Of a DNA stretch of 64,000 nt, positions 1 through 8,060 are shown piece by piece. This stretch comes from Pseudomonas tensinigenes (GTDB taxonomy: Bacteria; Pseudomonadota; Gammaproteobacteria; Pseudomonadales; Pseudomonadaceae). Position numbers and translations under genes: made by a program. The notes beneath the pieces are model-generated. The model was given only the letters and a program-made list of their open reading frames with translations, was not told the DNA's origin and did not search any database. Numbering within the stretch: position 1 is the first letter of the stretch; each line of letters begins with the position of its first letter. Location of the stretch: contig NZ_CP077089.1 in NCBI RefSeq assembly GCF_014268445.2, positions 4,085,501-4,149,500 on the forward strand, read 5' to 3'.

Positions 1-1883
1 GAACCTGAGGTGTAAATCACATAAGCGAGGTTGTTCGTGGCCAACCCCGGCAGGTCAGGATCGGTCGTGTTGTCGAGCGACCATTCTCGGCGATCAAGCT
101 CGATCACTGGCAGCGCTGTGGCGGGCAAGCGATCACGCAAATCACTTTGCGTCAGCAGCGCGACCGGAGCACTGTCGCCGAGCAAATAACTCAGGCGCTC
201 GGGCGGATGCGCCGGGTCAATCGGCACATAAGCAGCACCAGCCTTGAGAATCGCCAGTAGCCCGATCAATGTCTCCAGGCTCCTGCGCGCGATGATCGCC
301 ACGCGGTCATCCGGCCGTACACCGAGGCCCAGCAGATGATGGGCCAACGCATTGGCTTGCTGGTTCAGCTCGGCATAGCTCAGGGTTCGTCCCTGATACG
401 TCGCGACCACCGCGTCCGGTTGTTCGGCCACTCGGGATAAGAATCGCTGATGAATCAGTGGGCCTTGCGGATAACTGACGCGGGTGTTGTTCCACTCATT
501 GAGCAGAATGAGCTCTGCCGGGCTATTGAGGTTGAAATCGGCGATCGCCAGTGCCGGGCATTCCAGACCCTGCTCCAGTATCAACAACAAGCGCTCGGTC
601 AACGACGCGATCTCGTCTGCCGAGAAATAGGCCGGCGAGTACACCAGATGCAGCCAGGCCTTGTCGTTGTAACGGTTGCTGCGCAGGTGAAGGGCCAGCG
701 GTGTCGCCTCGTGCTGGTTGGAGACCTTGACCGAGTGTCCCGACGCCTCACCGTAGCGATAATCATGGTCGTCCTGCTCGTAGGACACCGACAACTCGAA
801 CAGTTGCGCTCGGTCTTCACGCAACAGACCCAGCGCGCGGTTCATCTCGCTTAGCGGGTAGCGTTGATGGCGAAAATCCTGCTTCAGGCTATCGCCGATT
901 GCCTTGATCAATTGGCCAAATGACAGCGCCCGGCCAAAGCCCATGCGCATTGCACTGACCTGGGTGAACAAGCCCAAGGTGCTTTTAAAGCGGGCACCGG
1001 AACGATTGAGAATCGGCAAACCGACCACCCACTCGTCACGCTGGGCGGTACGACTGAAATACACATGCAGCGCCGCCAGCAACACGTGAAACGCCGAGCC
1101 ACCGAATTGTCGCGCGCAATCTTTCATGCGCTCGTGCAGCACGGCAGGAAAAGCCTCGACGTGGATGCGACTGGGCGCCGCTTCAGGCTCAAGGGGTTCG
1201 CGATGACGGGGAATCAACAAGGGTTCAGGCAGGCGGCGGTACTTGTCCAGCCAGTAGCGTTGATCGCGCTCATAGCGAGGTGACTGATGGTAGCGCGCGT
1301 CATCTTCGATAAAGCCGACATAGGACGGTGCCGCCCTGCGCGGATGCTCGCCACGGCACAACGCGCTGTAGATCTCGCCCACCGACTTGAACAGCAGCGC
1401 GAACGCCCAGCCATCGATGATTAAGTGATGGGCCTGGGCCGCCAACCAGTGGCGATGCCGATCGAGGCGAATCAGGCTGAAACGGAACAACGCTTGCCCG
1501 CTCAACACAAAGGCCTGCGTCATCTGCGCTTCGACCAGCGCCCGGGCTGCCGACCGCGGATCGGGTTGCCCGCTGACATCATGCACCGGCATGACCACCC
1601 GCAGCGCCTGCGCAAACCCTTGCAACGGCAACCCATCGTGACCAACGTCCGAGAGCAGAACAATGCGCAAGGCGTCGTTCGCTGCCACCAGAGATTCAAG
1701 CGCCGATTGCAGCAATGCCGGATCCAGCGGCCCGCTCAGTTCGACGTAACCGCCAATGTTATACAGCGGCGAATCACCGCGGCTGAGTTGGTCCAGCCAG
1801 ATATCCCGTTGGGCGGCAGTCAGCGCGAATGTCTCGACAGGCACGGACAGATCGCCCGCCACGTTGGCAGAAGTAGGCTGCAT
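1..1883 (-). CDS. Non-ribosomal peptide synthetase, first module (3' end outside window)
   Basis: The 627 visible residues form the start of a modular peptide synthetase. A condensation domain covers about residues 15-440, with the catalytic motif HHLIIDG at 152-158. An adenylation domain follows, with LSYAELNQQANALA near residue 497, then LKAGAAYVPIDP, and LAYVIYTSGS as the sequence runs off the edge. A condensation domain at the very N-terminus is known from lipopeptide synthetases, where it joins a fatty acid to the first amino acid. The text AQRDIWLDQL and YNIGGYVEL resembles such starter domains. The ATG has a good AAGGA ribosome site 5 nt upstream. The amino acid activated cannot be predicted, because the substrate-pocket motifs lie beyond the edge. 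The divergent LuxR regulator and NodT protein support a cyclic-lipopeptide cluster. NRPS is certain, lipopeptide is inferred. Confidence 0.93.
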   Translation of the reverse strand, partial: MQPTSANVAGDLSVPVETFALTAAQRDIWLDQLSRGDSPLYNIGGYVELSGPLDPALLQSALESLVAANDALRIVLLSDVGHDGLPLQGFAQALRVVMPVHDVSGQPDPRSAARALVEAQMTQAFVLSGQALFRFSLIRLDRHRHWLAAQAHHLIIDGWAFALLFKSVGEIYSALCRGEHPRRAAPSYVGFIEDDARYHQSPRYERDQRYWLDKYRRLPEPLLIPRHREPLEPEAAPSRIHVEAFPAVLHERMKDCARQFGGSAFHVLLAALHVYFSRTAQRDEWVVGLPILNRSGARFKSTLGLFTQVSAMRMGFGRALSFGQLIKAIGDSLKQDFRHQRYPLSEMNRALGLLREDRAQLFELSVSYEQDDHDYRYGEASGHSVKVSNQHEATPLALHLRSNRYNDKAWLHLVYSPAYFSADEIASLTERLLLILEQGLECPALAIADFNLNSPAELILLNEWNNTRVSYPQGPLIHQRFLSRVAEQPDAVVATYQGRTLSYAELNQQANALAHHLLGLGVRPDDRVAIIARRSLETLIGLLAILKAGAAYVPIDPAHPPERLSYLLGDSAPVALLTQSDLRDRLPATALPVIELDRREWSLDNTTDPDLPGLATNNLAYVIYTSG

Positions 1884-2360
1884 AAGATCCTTCTCATGAA
1901 ATTTTGCCGGTATTCAAGCATCGGCCCCGCCACCGACATGACACCTGAAACCCGGACAACCAACACCCTGATATGCGCCATCGGCGTGGTTATCGCAGGC
2001 AACGTCTAAAAATTCGGAGAGGAAATACTGAAAAGCTTGTAGGAAAAAAACCACATACCAGCGCCGCCATTTGCCCGAGCGCTGCCGATCAGAATTCACC
2101 ATCACCCGGTTTTCCGGGGCCTGAGCGTGACTGAACAGTCACGCTCGCCGTTACGCCGGTGTTCAACACCGTCAGAACCCCGGCGCCAACAATCAGAAAT
2201 AGTGGCACTTTGTGTCCCTGTTTTCCCCTACAGACGTAGGACAAATCCATAGGCTTAAATCCCGCTCCAGATCGTGTTCAAGGAGAAATGACGGCGTGGG
2301 CGGTTTTTGCAGAGACGGCAGACGATTCAGTGAGGGTTCTGAACCAGGGATGACAAGGAT
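1884..2360. other. Divergent intergenic region between NRPS and luxR-type gene
   Basis: These 477 bases carry the promoters of both the synthetase and the LuxR-type regulator. No convincing coding sequence is present. The notable content is a run of three adjacent hairpins, listed separately, about 220-290 nt upstream of the synthetase start. The part nearest the synthetase is AT-rich compared with the coding DNA. No confident -35/-10 pair or lux-box could be assigned by eye. Confidence 0.6.
2105..2171. promoter_or_regulatory. Three consecutive inverted repeats upstream of NRPS
   Basis: Three palindromes sit side by side. CCCGG-TTTT-CCGGG is at 2105-2118. A perfect 10-bp stem, GAGCGTGACT-GAAC-AGTCACGCTC, is at 2123-2146. 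A 15-mer, CGGTGTT-C-AACACCG, is at 2157-2171. None is followed by a T-run on either strand, so they are not simple terminators. They could be operators for the LuxR-type protein or structure in the long 5' leader of the synthetase mRNA. Confidence 0.5.
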
Positions 2361-3155
2361 ATGAATCTGACCGGCAGTATTCGCAATATGGAAAACCCGC
2401 ACTTCTATTGGCAACTGGGGGAACTGATCGCAAGCACGGGCGATGATCACTTCGCCACGAACATGTTTCAGTTGGTGGACACGTTGGTGCCGGTCAATCG
2501 GGTCGATCTTAGTGAATGGACGCTCGATGAACGTCAGGCCAGCGTGGTTGAAATCAAGCCGTTGGGCAGTGCCGGCTTACCGCAGACTTTCCCCCCGCCC
2601 GATCCGCTGGAGAGACTGGACGATCATCCGTTGTTGCAGAAAATAATCGAAATGAATGACTCGTTGCTGATTCAGTTGAAAGCCTCACTGCTACCGCGTC
2701 ATCCACAGCACAGCGTGCATCAGTGCAACCTGGTGTCGCGCACTTCAAACCGCCGCTGCGTCATCTCGTTTTACCGTCCGCACACCCAGCGAGTTTTTTC
2801 TCTGCCGGAGCTGTCGTTTCTCAAGCGCCTGTCCGACACCCTGCTGCCGCTGATAGAACGACATGCGCAAATCAGCCGACAATCCCTCGCCAAACAGCCA
2901 CGCCAACCCTTGGCCGAGCTGGATCAGGCTCCGCTGGCGCAAGTATTCGATGAGCGCCTGGCGATCAGCGACATCGCCTTGTCGGTGCGTGAGAAAGAAG
3001 TCTGCCTGGGCCTGCTGACCGGCGGCACCGTGCCGCAAATGGCGGAAAAGCTGCGGGTGAAAAACAGTTCGATCGAGACGTACCTGAAACGCGCCACGGC
3101 CAAACTCGGCGTCAGTGGCCGCCATGGTCTGGCGAAATGGATGGCCGGGGCCTGA
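2361..3155 (+). CDS. LuxR-family transcriptional regulator of the NRPS locus
   Basis: This 264-residue DNA-binding regulator has a C-terminal LuxR-type helix-turn-helix (about residues 205-260) beginning LSVREKEVCLGLLTGG and containing IETYLKRATAKLGV. The N-terminal 190 residues show no recognisable acyl-homoserine-lactone-binding motif, so it is probably one of the non-quorum-sensing LuxR proteins that flank lipopeptide clusters in Pseudomonas. It is transcribed away from the synthetase gene and lies 33 bp before the NodT-type gene, so the two may be co-transcribed. Its likely role is activation of the adjacent synthetase. The effector signal is unknown. Confidence 0.88.
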   Translation: MNLTGSIRNMENPHFYWQLGELIASTGDDHFATNMFQLVDTLVPVNRVDLSEWTLDERQASVVEIKPLGSAGLPQTFPPPDPLERLDDHPLLQKIIEMNDSLLIQLKASLLPRHPQHSVHQCNLVSRTSNRRCVISFYRPHTQRVFSLPELSFLKRLSDTLLPLIERHAQISRQSLAKQPRQPLAELDQAPLAQVFDERLAISDIALSVREKEVCLGLLTGGTVPQMAEKLRVKNSSIETYLKRATAKLGVSGRHGLAKWMAGA

Positions 3156-3188
3156 GCACAACGCTCTTTACATGCATGAGGCAGTTCG

Positions 3189-4583
3189 ATGTTTACGTTG
3201 CGACTTTCCCTGCTGTCCATCGCGGTGCTGATGGGCGGCTGTTCATTGATTCCCGAGTATCAGCGCCCCGCTTCCCCCACCGCCGCGCAGTATCCGACAG
3301 CAACGCAGGCTGCAACGGGCAGCGAGGACTGGCGCACACTGTTCACTGACCCGGCGCTGCAACAGTTGATCGAAAGCGCGCTGGTCAACAACCGCGACCT
3401 GCGCGTGGCGGCCCTCAACGTCGAAGCCTTCCAGGCGCAGTACCGCATTCAGCGCGCCGACCTGTTCCCGGCGGTGTCGGCTAATGCCAACGAGCTGCGC
3501 CAGCGCATGCCGCCGAGCGTGACCCAGGGCAAGGCGCTGATCAATTCGACGTACTCGGCCAACCTCGGTATCAGCGCCTATGAGCTGGATTTCTTCGGTC
3601 GCGTACGCAGCCTCAGTGAGCAGGCGTTGCAGACCTGGCTCTCGACTGAAGAGGCGCGGCGCAGTGCCGAGCTGAGTCTGGTCGCCAACGTCGCCAACGC
3701 CTACCTGACCTGGCGTGCCGATCAGGAGCTGCTGGTTCTCACTCGCGAGACCCTCGCCGCCGATGAACAGAGCCTGCACCTGACCACCCGCAACCGCGAG
3801 GCCGGCAAGTCGTCGGCGCTGGAGCAGGCGCAGGCGCAGACCAGCGTCGACAGCTCACGGGCCAATCTGGCGCGCTATCAACGTCAAGTCGCCCAGGACC
3901 TCAACAGCCTGACCTTGCTGGTCGGCGCACCGGTGCCGGACGCCCTGCCCGGCCGTCCGCTGGCCAGCGATCTGGTGCAACAACTGCCGGCCGGGCTGCC
4001 TTCGGATTTGTTGCAACGGCGCCCGGACATTCTTCAAGCGGAATACAAACTGAAAGCCGCCAACGCCAATATCGGCGCAGCGCGGGCGGCGTTTTTCCCC
4101 AGTGTCAGCCTGACGGCGAATGCCGGCACCTCCAGTCGTGACCTGTCCGGATTGTTCGGCGGCGGCTCGGGCGCGTGGATGTTTCAGCCACAGATCAGCC
4201 TGCCGATCTTCAATGCCGGCAGCCTGCGCGCGAGTCTCGATTATTCGAAGTTGCAGAAAGATGTCGCGGTGGCCGAATACGAAAAATCCATTCAAACCGC
4301 GTTTCAGGAAGTCGCCGACGGCCTCGCTGCACGCAGTACCTATCAGCAGCAATTGCAGGCGCAGCGCGATCTGGTCGCGGCCACCCAGACCTACTACAAC
4401 CTGGCGCAGAACCGCTATCAGAATGGCGTCGACAGCAGCCTGACGTTCCTTGATGCGCAGCGTTCGCTGTTCAGTTCGCAGCAGGGTCTGATCACCGATC
4501 GCCTCGCGCAACTGGTCGCCGAGGTCAATCTGTACACCGCGCTGGGCGGGGGCTGGAGCGTTGAGGATTCGCGGGTGCAGTGA
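3189..4583 (+). CDS. NodT-family outer-membrane efflux lipoprotein
   Basis: This 464-residue outer-membrane channel belongs to the TolC/OprM (RND outer-membrane factor) family. The N-terminus is a lipoprotein signal ending in the lipobox LMGG-C, so the mature protein is acylated and sent to the outer membrane. Two repeated outer-membrane-efflux domains follow (about residues 60-250 and 260-450), with the typical [20 protein letters not shown] segment between them and a [20 protein letters not shown] motif near the end. Such NodT genes commonly lie beside lipopeptide synthetases and are thought to form the outer part of the product export pump. The inner-membrane MacA/MacB-type partners would be expected at the far end of the cluster, outside this window. 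Confidence 0.92.
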   Translation: MFTLRLSLLSIAVLMGGCSLIPEYQRPASPTAAQYPTATQAATGSEDWRTLFTDPALQQLIESALVNNRDLRVAALNVEAFQAQYRIQRADLFPAVSANANELRQRMPPSVTQGKALINSTYSANLGISAYELDFFGRVRSLSEQALQTWLSTEEARRSAELSLVANVANAYLTWRADQELLVLTRETLAADEQSLHLTTRNREAGKSSALEQAQAQTSVDSSRANLARYQRQVAQDLNSLTLLVGAPVPDALPGRPLASDLVQQLPAGLPSDLLQRRPDILQAEYKLKAANANIGAARAAFFPSVSLTANAGTSSRDLSGLFGGGSGAWMFQPQISLPIFNAGSLRASLDYSKLQKDVAVAEYEKSIQTAFQEVADGLAARSTYQQQLQAQRDLVAATQTYYNLAQNRYQNGVDSSLTFLDAQRSLFSSQQGLITDRLAQLVAEVNLYTALGGGWSVEDSRVQ

Positions 4584-4696
4584 GTCCGTCGTCACTTTTT
4601 CTTACACCTTTTGTCGCTCGATCCTGTGCCGTGCGGCGATCCGTGGCCGGCCTCTGCCCTCAGTTTGGTATCATGCGCCGCTTTTACGGTTAACCC

Positions 4697-4721
4697 CCCG
4701 CCAGTCCTGCTGACTGACGGG
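4697..4721. promoter_or_regulatory. Hairpin in leader of the Sco gene
   Basis: CCCGCCAGTC and GACTGACGGG form a 10-bp stem with one mismatch around the loop CTGCT, ending 19 bp before the Sco start codon. It is not followed by a T-run. It may be a leader structure or an operator for a copper- or redox-responsive regulator. No function is assigned. Confidence 0.35.
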
Positions 4722-4740
4722 CTGCAAAAGGCGGTATTAG

Positions 4741-5346
4741 ATGACGGCTTTGTTGACTCGCCGCAAGGTGCTTGCGGGAATGGGCGTGCTCGGGCTCGGC
4801 CTGCTCGCCGGCTGCGACACCCGCGGCCAACTGTCGTACAAGTACGGCAAGGATCTGAGTAACAAGATCATGGGGCGCACCTTCAAACTGAAGAACACCG
4901 ATGGCGAAACCATGACGCTGTCGAGCTTCCGCGGCATGATGCCGATGGTCTTCTTCGGCTTTACCCAGTGCCCGGCAGTCTGCCCGACCACCCTCGCCCG
5001 CGCGGCGAAAATCAAGAAACTGATGGGCGCCGATGGCGACCGTTTGCAGGTGATCTTCATCAGCCTCGATCCCGAGCGCGATACGCCAGAAATCCTCGAC
5101 GCTTACATGAAAGCCTTCGACCCGACCTTCGTTGCGCTGTACGGCACGCTTGAGGAAACCGCAGCCACGGCCAAGGAATTCGACGTGTTCTACGAGAAAG
5201 TCCCGGCCGGCGACACGTACACCATCTCGCACACCGCCACCAGTTACGTTTACGACTCCAACGGCGGCTTGCGCCTGGGTCTGTCCACCTCGCTTTCGGC
5301 AGAACAATGCACGGAAGATTTGCTTACTGTTATGGAGGTTTGCTGA
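4741..5346 (+). CDS. Sco1/SenC/PrrC-family copper chaperone lipoprotein
   Basis: Sco proteins are membrane-anchored thioredoxin-fold proteins that deliver copper to the CuA site of cytochrome c oxidase. This 201-residue copy has an N-terminal RR-containing signal and lipobox LLAG-C25, the copper-ligand motif C77-PAV-C81-P and the downstream ligand H164 in the TISHTAT segment. The complete ligand set argues for a functional metallochaperone. Its stop codon overlaps the next start by one base (TGATG), so translation of the PCuAC partner is probably coupled. A dedicated Sco/PCuAC pair away from the oxidase genes is known in Pseudomonas and is often induced by copper limitation. Confidence 0.92.
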   Translation: MTALLTRRKVLAGMGVLGLGLLAGCDTRGQLSYKYGKDLSNKIMGRTFKLKNTDGETMTLSSFRGMMPMVFFGFTQCPAVCPTTLARAAKIKKLMGADGDRLQVIFISLDPERDTPEILDAYMKAFDPTFVALYGTLEETAATAKEFDVFYEKVPAGDTYTISHTATSYVYDSNGGLRLGLSTSLSAEQCTEDLLTVMEVC

Positions 5347-5825
5347 TGCAACCTGTTCTGAACCACCTCAAACGCGCTGTCATCGGTCTGTCTCTGCTGG
5401 GTCTGGCATTCCAGGCGACCGCAGCGACCAAAGTCGACGATGCCTGGGTCCGTGCCACCGTGCCGACCCAGTCCGCCAGCGGCGCGTTCATGACCCTCAC
5501 CGCCGACAGCGACAGCAAGCTGCTCAGCGTCGCCACCCCAGCGGCCCGAGACGTGCAGATCCACGAAATGACCATGAAGAACGACGTCATGAGCATGGGC
5601 CCGGTGAAGTTCGTCGAGCTGCCAGCCGGCAAAGCCGTGAAGCTTGATCCTAACGGCTACCACGTGATGCTGATGGGCCTGACCGCTCAGCTGAAGGAAG
5701 GCGACAGCGTGCCGCTGACCCTGACCGTGGAAAACGCCAAGGGCGTGAAAGAGACCATTGAAGTTAAAGCGCCGGTGCGCGCGCTGACCAACATGGAAGG
5801 TCACGATCACAGCAAAATGCACTGA
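5346..5825 (+). CDS. PCu(A)C-type periplasmic copper chaperone
   Basis: This 159-residue secreted protein has a cleavable signal peptide ending near FQATAA and a single PCu(A)C domain. The copper ligands of the H(M)x10Mx21HxM pattern are visible as IHEMTMKNDVMSM followed by YHVMLM. Family members bind Cu(I) and pass it to Sco proteins or directly to oxidase subunits. The tail GHDHSKMH adds possible metal ligands. The start used here overlaps the Sco stop codon. A longer in-frame ATG 39 bp upstream would lie inside the Sco gene and would spoil the signal peptide. A strong terminator follows 18 bp after the stop. Confidence 0.92.
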   Translation: MQPVLNHLKRAVIGLSLLGLAFQATAATKVDDAWVRATVPTQSASGAFMTLTADSDSKLLSVATPAARDVQIHEMTMKNDVMSMGPVKFVELPAGKAVKLDPNGYHVMLMGLTAQLKEGDSVPLTLTVENAKGVKETIEVKAPVRALTNMEGHDHSKMH

Positions 5826-5842
5826 TCTGACTGAGCGGCAAT

Positions 5843-5885
5843 AAAAAAGGGGCGGCCTGATCGATGATCAGGCCGCCCCTTTTTT
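5843..5885. terminator. Bidirectional rho-independent terminator
   Basis: A perfect 20-bp stem (six A, then GGGGCGGCCTGATC, and the complement) surrounds the 3-nt loop GAT and ends in a T-run on both strands. It separates the plus-strand Sco/PCuAC operon from the minus-strand membrane-protein gene that ends at 5905, so it can serve both. Confidence 0.95.
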
Positions 5886-5904
5886 GTTTTTGATGTGTGC
5901 CGAA

Positions 5905-6402
5905 TTAACGATTGCGAGCCAAAGCCCTGCGCACGCTTTCCCGTGACATCCGCGAGCCGGAACGGGGCACGGCTTCAACAACGGTTGCCTTGGCCAACTG
6001 TTCCTTGCGCTTTTCCACCTCACGCCACTGGTAACCGAGATATCCGCCTGCCGCCACAATCCCCAGCCAACCGAACACCGAACTGACAAAGAACCACAGC
6101 GCCAGTGTGATCCACACGGTTTTCGAGGTGAACAACTTCAAACTGTCATCGACAGGCGGCGGTTCCTCCGGTTCAACCGCTGCCTGCGTCACCGGTACTC
6201 TATGCACCCCATCCAGATCAATGCGCCAAGCGAAGTCCGCCCCGGCCACCGGAATGTCTAGCTGATTGCCTTCAGCACGATGCACCCGAATGTCGCCATC
6301 GACGAGCGACATGGAGCTGAAACTGATCTGGGCTTCATAGTGAATCTCGCCGTGGACCTGGGTCATGACCGTTCGTTTTTGGTCAATGGGGGTGTCGCGC
6401 AT
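5905..6402 (-). CDS. Membrane-anchored protein of unknown function, paralogue of the gene at 7240-7944
   Basis: The family of this 165-residue protein was not recognised. The N-terminal half is a soluble, beta-rich stretch, followed by a proline/glutamate-rich linker (VEPEEPPPVDD) and one long or two short membrane segments (WITLALWFFVSSVFGWLGIVAAGG, in part), then a basic C-terminal tail ending SVRRALARNR. The same tail type (NVRKALSRNG), the same domain order and a near-identical promoter occur in the second gene 1.3 kb away, so the two are probably diverged duplicates. The start has an AAGGA site 6 nt upstream. The topology suggests an inner-membrane protein with a cytoplasmic tail. Confidence 0.75.
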   Translation of the reverse strand: MRDTPIDQKRTVMTQVHGEIHYEAQISFSSMSLVDGDIRVHRAEGNQLDIPVAGADFAWRIDLDGVHRVPVTQAAVEPEEPPPVDDSLKLFTSKTVWITLALWFFVSSVFGWLGIVAAGGYLGYQWREVEKRKEQLAKATVVEAVPRSGSRMSRESVRRALARNR

Positions 6403-6462
6403 GTCGATTCCTTGAGCGTTCCACGTCGGACGACGTGCGAAGGGATAATCCGTTGGGCTCGA

Positions 6463-6491
6463 ATGCTACTGAGTGGTTATTACGCTGTCCA
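6463..6491 (-). promoter_or_regulatory. Sigma-70-type promoter, copy A
   Basis: Read on the minus strand, TGGACA (6486-6491) and TAGCAT (6463-6468) are separated by exactly 17 bp. The same pair with the same spacing lies upstream of the paralogue (7999-8027). Over a 35-bp core, 29 bases are identical between the two, including both hexamers, which supports the assignment. Confidence 0.7.
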
Positions 6492-6575
6492 GAAAGCGTG
6501 ACCCTAAGCTGCAGACCTACGCGAAATCCTCCGGCATGAGTATGTTCGCGGCTACCAGCCATGATGGAAAGCGTG

Positions 6576-6623
6576 CTTTACATCGGATAAGTCTTCGGCG
6601 ACCATGTAAAGGGTCTTTTACAT
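6576..6623 (+). promoter_or_regulatory. Probable operator of the XRE regulator: three TTTACAT half-sites
   Basis: TTTACAT occurs at 6577-6583, inverted at 6604-6610 and again at 6617-6623. The last two form a perfect ATGTAAA-N6-TTTACAT palindrome. The cluster ends 12 bp before the membrane-protein start and overlaps the expected promoter. Small XRE regulators usually bind such symmetric sites, so autorepression by the regulator at 7007-7213 is the simplest reading. Confidence 0.6.
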
Positions 6624-6635
6624 AGGAAGTAAAGA

Positions 6636-7010
6636 ATGAACCGGTACTACCTCGAATTGGGCGCTGCATTAATCATCTACATGCTGGTCCTGACAGCTTC
6701 ATTGATTGCCTCGCAATACCTGATGGACGCCCCCATCGTGCTGCGCTCGGCCGTCGCACTGACCCCGATCCTTCCAGCAGGCCTGATGTGCTGGGCCATC
6801 GTGCGCAATATGCGGCGCATGGACGAAATGCATCTGCGCATCCAGTTCGAAGCCTTGGGGTTTGCCTTCGCCGCCTCGGCACTGTTGACCTTCAGCTACG
6901 GTTTTCTGGAAAACGTCGGCGCTCCGCACATTCCGTGGACGTGTGTGTGGCCGGTGATGGGGCTGATGTGGATTGTCGGCCTGCAAATTGCGCGACGCCG
7001 CTACCAATGA
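6636..7010 (+). CDS. Small four-helix membrane protein paired with an XRE regulator
   Basis: This 124-residue hydrophobic protein has about four predicted membrane helices (IIYMLVLTASLIAS, VALTPILPAGLMCWAIV, FAFAASALLTFSYGF and WPVMGLMWIVGLQIA) separated by a short charged loop RNMRRMDEMH. Its family was not named, but membrane protein plus tiny XRE repressor is a recurrent bacterial pair. Its TGA overlaps the ATG of the regulator (ATGA), indicating translational coupling. A GGAAG ribosome site lies directly after the palindromic operator. Confidence 0.8.
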   Translation: MNRYYLELGAALIIYMLVLTASLIASQYLMDAPIVLRSAVALTPILPAGLMCWAIVRNMRRMDEMHLRIQFEALGFAFAASALLTFSYGFLENVGAPHIPWTCVWPVMGLMWIVGLQIARRRYQ

Positions 7011-7213
7011 AAAACCGCCTCAAGGAATTGCGCGCCGAGCGCAAATGGTCGCAAGTCGATCTGGCAGAACGCCTGAACGTGTCGCGCCAGACCATCAACG
7101 CGATTGAAAACGAACGCTACGACCCGAGTCTGCCATTGGCTTTTCAGATTGCCCGGGCGTTCGAGATGCCGATTGAAAGCATTTTTGATGATGGCGAACC
7201 TGCGCGCGACTGA
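7007..7213 (+). CDS. Small XRE/Cro-type transcriptional regulator
   Basis: This 68-residue protein is almost entirely a helix-turn-helix domain: LKELRAERKWSQVDLAERL, then VSRQTINAIENERYDP, then PLAFQIARAFEMPIESIF. This matches the small YozG/Cro-like stand-alone regulators. The start chosen overlaps the upstream stop codon, and a longer reading would run through the membrane-protein gene in another frame. It probably represses its own operon through the TTTACAT palindrome upstream of 6636. It could also act on the two flanking paralogous genes, but their promoters lack that motif. Confidence 0.9.
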   Translation: MKNRLKELRAERKWSQVDLAERLNVSRQTINAIENERYDPSLPLAFQIARAFEMPIESIFDDGEPARD

Positions 7214-7239
7214 CCGTCGCACGCGGCTCGACGACGTGC

Positions 7240-7944
7240 TCAGCCGTTGCGTGACAACGCCTTGCGCACATTGATGCTGGTCACGGCTGCGGGCTGGGTC
7301 GGTGCCTGCACCTCGGGCTGATCGGGCGCTTGTGCCTGGGCAGGTTGCGGTGCGTGATATTGGCTTTCGACCCGCTGATTCAATTGGGCAAGAAAGCTAT
7401 CCAGTGCCGTGATCAGCAGCTTCTTGCGCTTGGAGCCTTTGACGCACTGATAAATGTAGTAGCCCGCCCCCACCAGAAAACCCAGTACGCCTGAAACGAA
7501 ACCGATGCCGACCCACAAGACAAAAGCAATCAGCAAAGGCTTCCAGCGAAACGGTGACAGTTCGAGTTCGGTGTTCAGCGCCTTGCCATCGCGAATCTGA
7601 TATGTCTTGGCTGAGGTCTGGTTTTGCAGGTGAGTGTGCAAAACGGTCTTGCCATCGTTGCTGACGGCGCTGATCAGCGAAATGTCCTGCCCGCTGCGCA
7701 GAGGAATATCGAGACCGCGCAAATGGATATCGTGTTCGATGCCGTCGGCCGTTTTGATCCAGAACTCATGATTGACGACCAACACAGTGTTGATCTGAAG
7801 TGCGACAGATTGGCCAAGGCTGTTGACTTGTCCGTTACCACCGGTGGAGGTGATGTGGGTTTCGCTCATTTTTTCGCTGCCCACCACTTCACCGCTCAAC
7901 ACAGTGAAGTCAACGGTCAGATCGCCATGGGTGAACTTGTGCAT
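7240..7944 (-). CDS. Membrane protein of unknown function, paralogue of the gene at 5905-6402
   Basis: This 234-residue protein has a soluble N-terminal part (about 1-130), a hydrophobic pair of segments (PLLIAFVLWVGIGFVSGVLG and FLVGAGYYIYQ), a basic stretch GSKRKKLL, a glutamine/proline-rich linker and a C-terminal tail ending NVRKALSRNG. No family was recognised. The ATG chosen has AAGGA 6 nt upstream. A longer reading starting 45 bp earlier lacks a ribosome site. The arrangement and promoter match the shorter paralogue on the far side of the XRE pair. Confidence 0.75.
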   Translation of the reverse strand: MHKFTHGDLTVDFTVLSGEVVGSEKMSETHITSTGGNGQVNSLGQSVALQINTVLVVNHEFWIKTADGIEHDIHLRGLDIPLRSGQDISLISAVSNDGKTVLHTHLQNQTSAKTYQIRDGKALNTELELSPFRWKPLLIAFVLWVGIGFVSGVLGFLVGAGYYIYQCVKGSKRKKLLITALDSFLAQLNQRVESQYHAPQPAQAQAPDQPEVQAPTQPAAVTSINVRKALSRNG

Positions 7945-7998
7945 TGGGGGTCCTTGATGCGTCGGCCGACGTTCGGGATAGAAATCCATAAGCCGCGA

Positions 7999-8027
7999 AT
8001 GCTACTAAGTGGCCATCTCCCTGTCCA
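7999..8027 (-). promoter_or_regulatory. Sigma-70-type promoter, copy B
   Basis: On the minus strand TGGACA (8022-8027) is followed after 17 bp by TAGCAT (7999-8004). The flanking bases are largely the same as in copy A, and a GTCGG block lies exactly 35 bp on the gene side of the shared core in both copies. This indicates that promoter and gene were duplicated together. Confidence 0.7.
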
Positions 8028-8060
8028 GAACGCCACGCCCCCTCGTCATCAATCGCCCAC

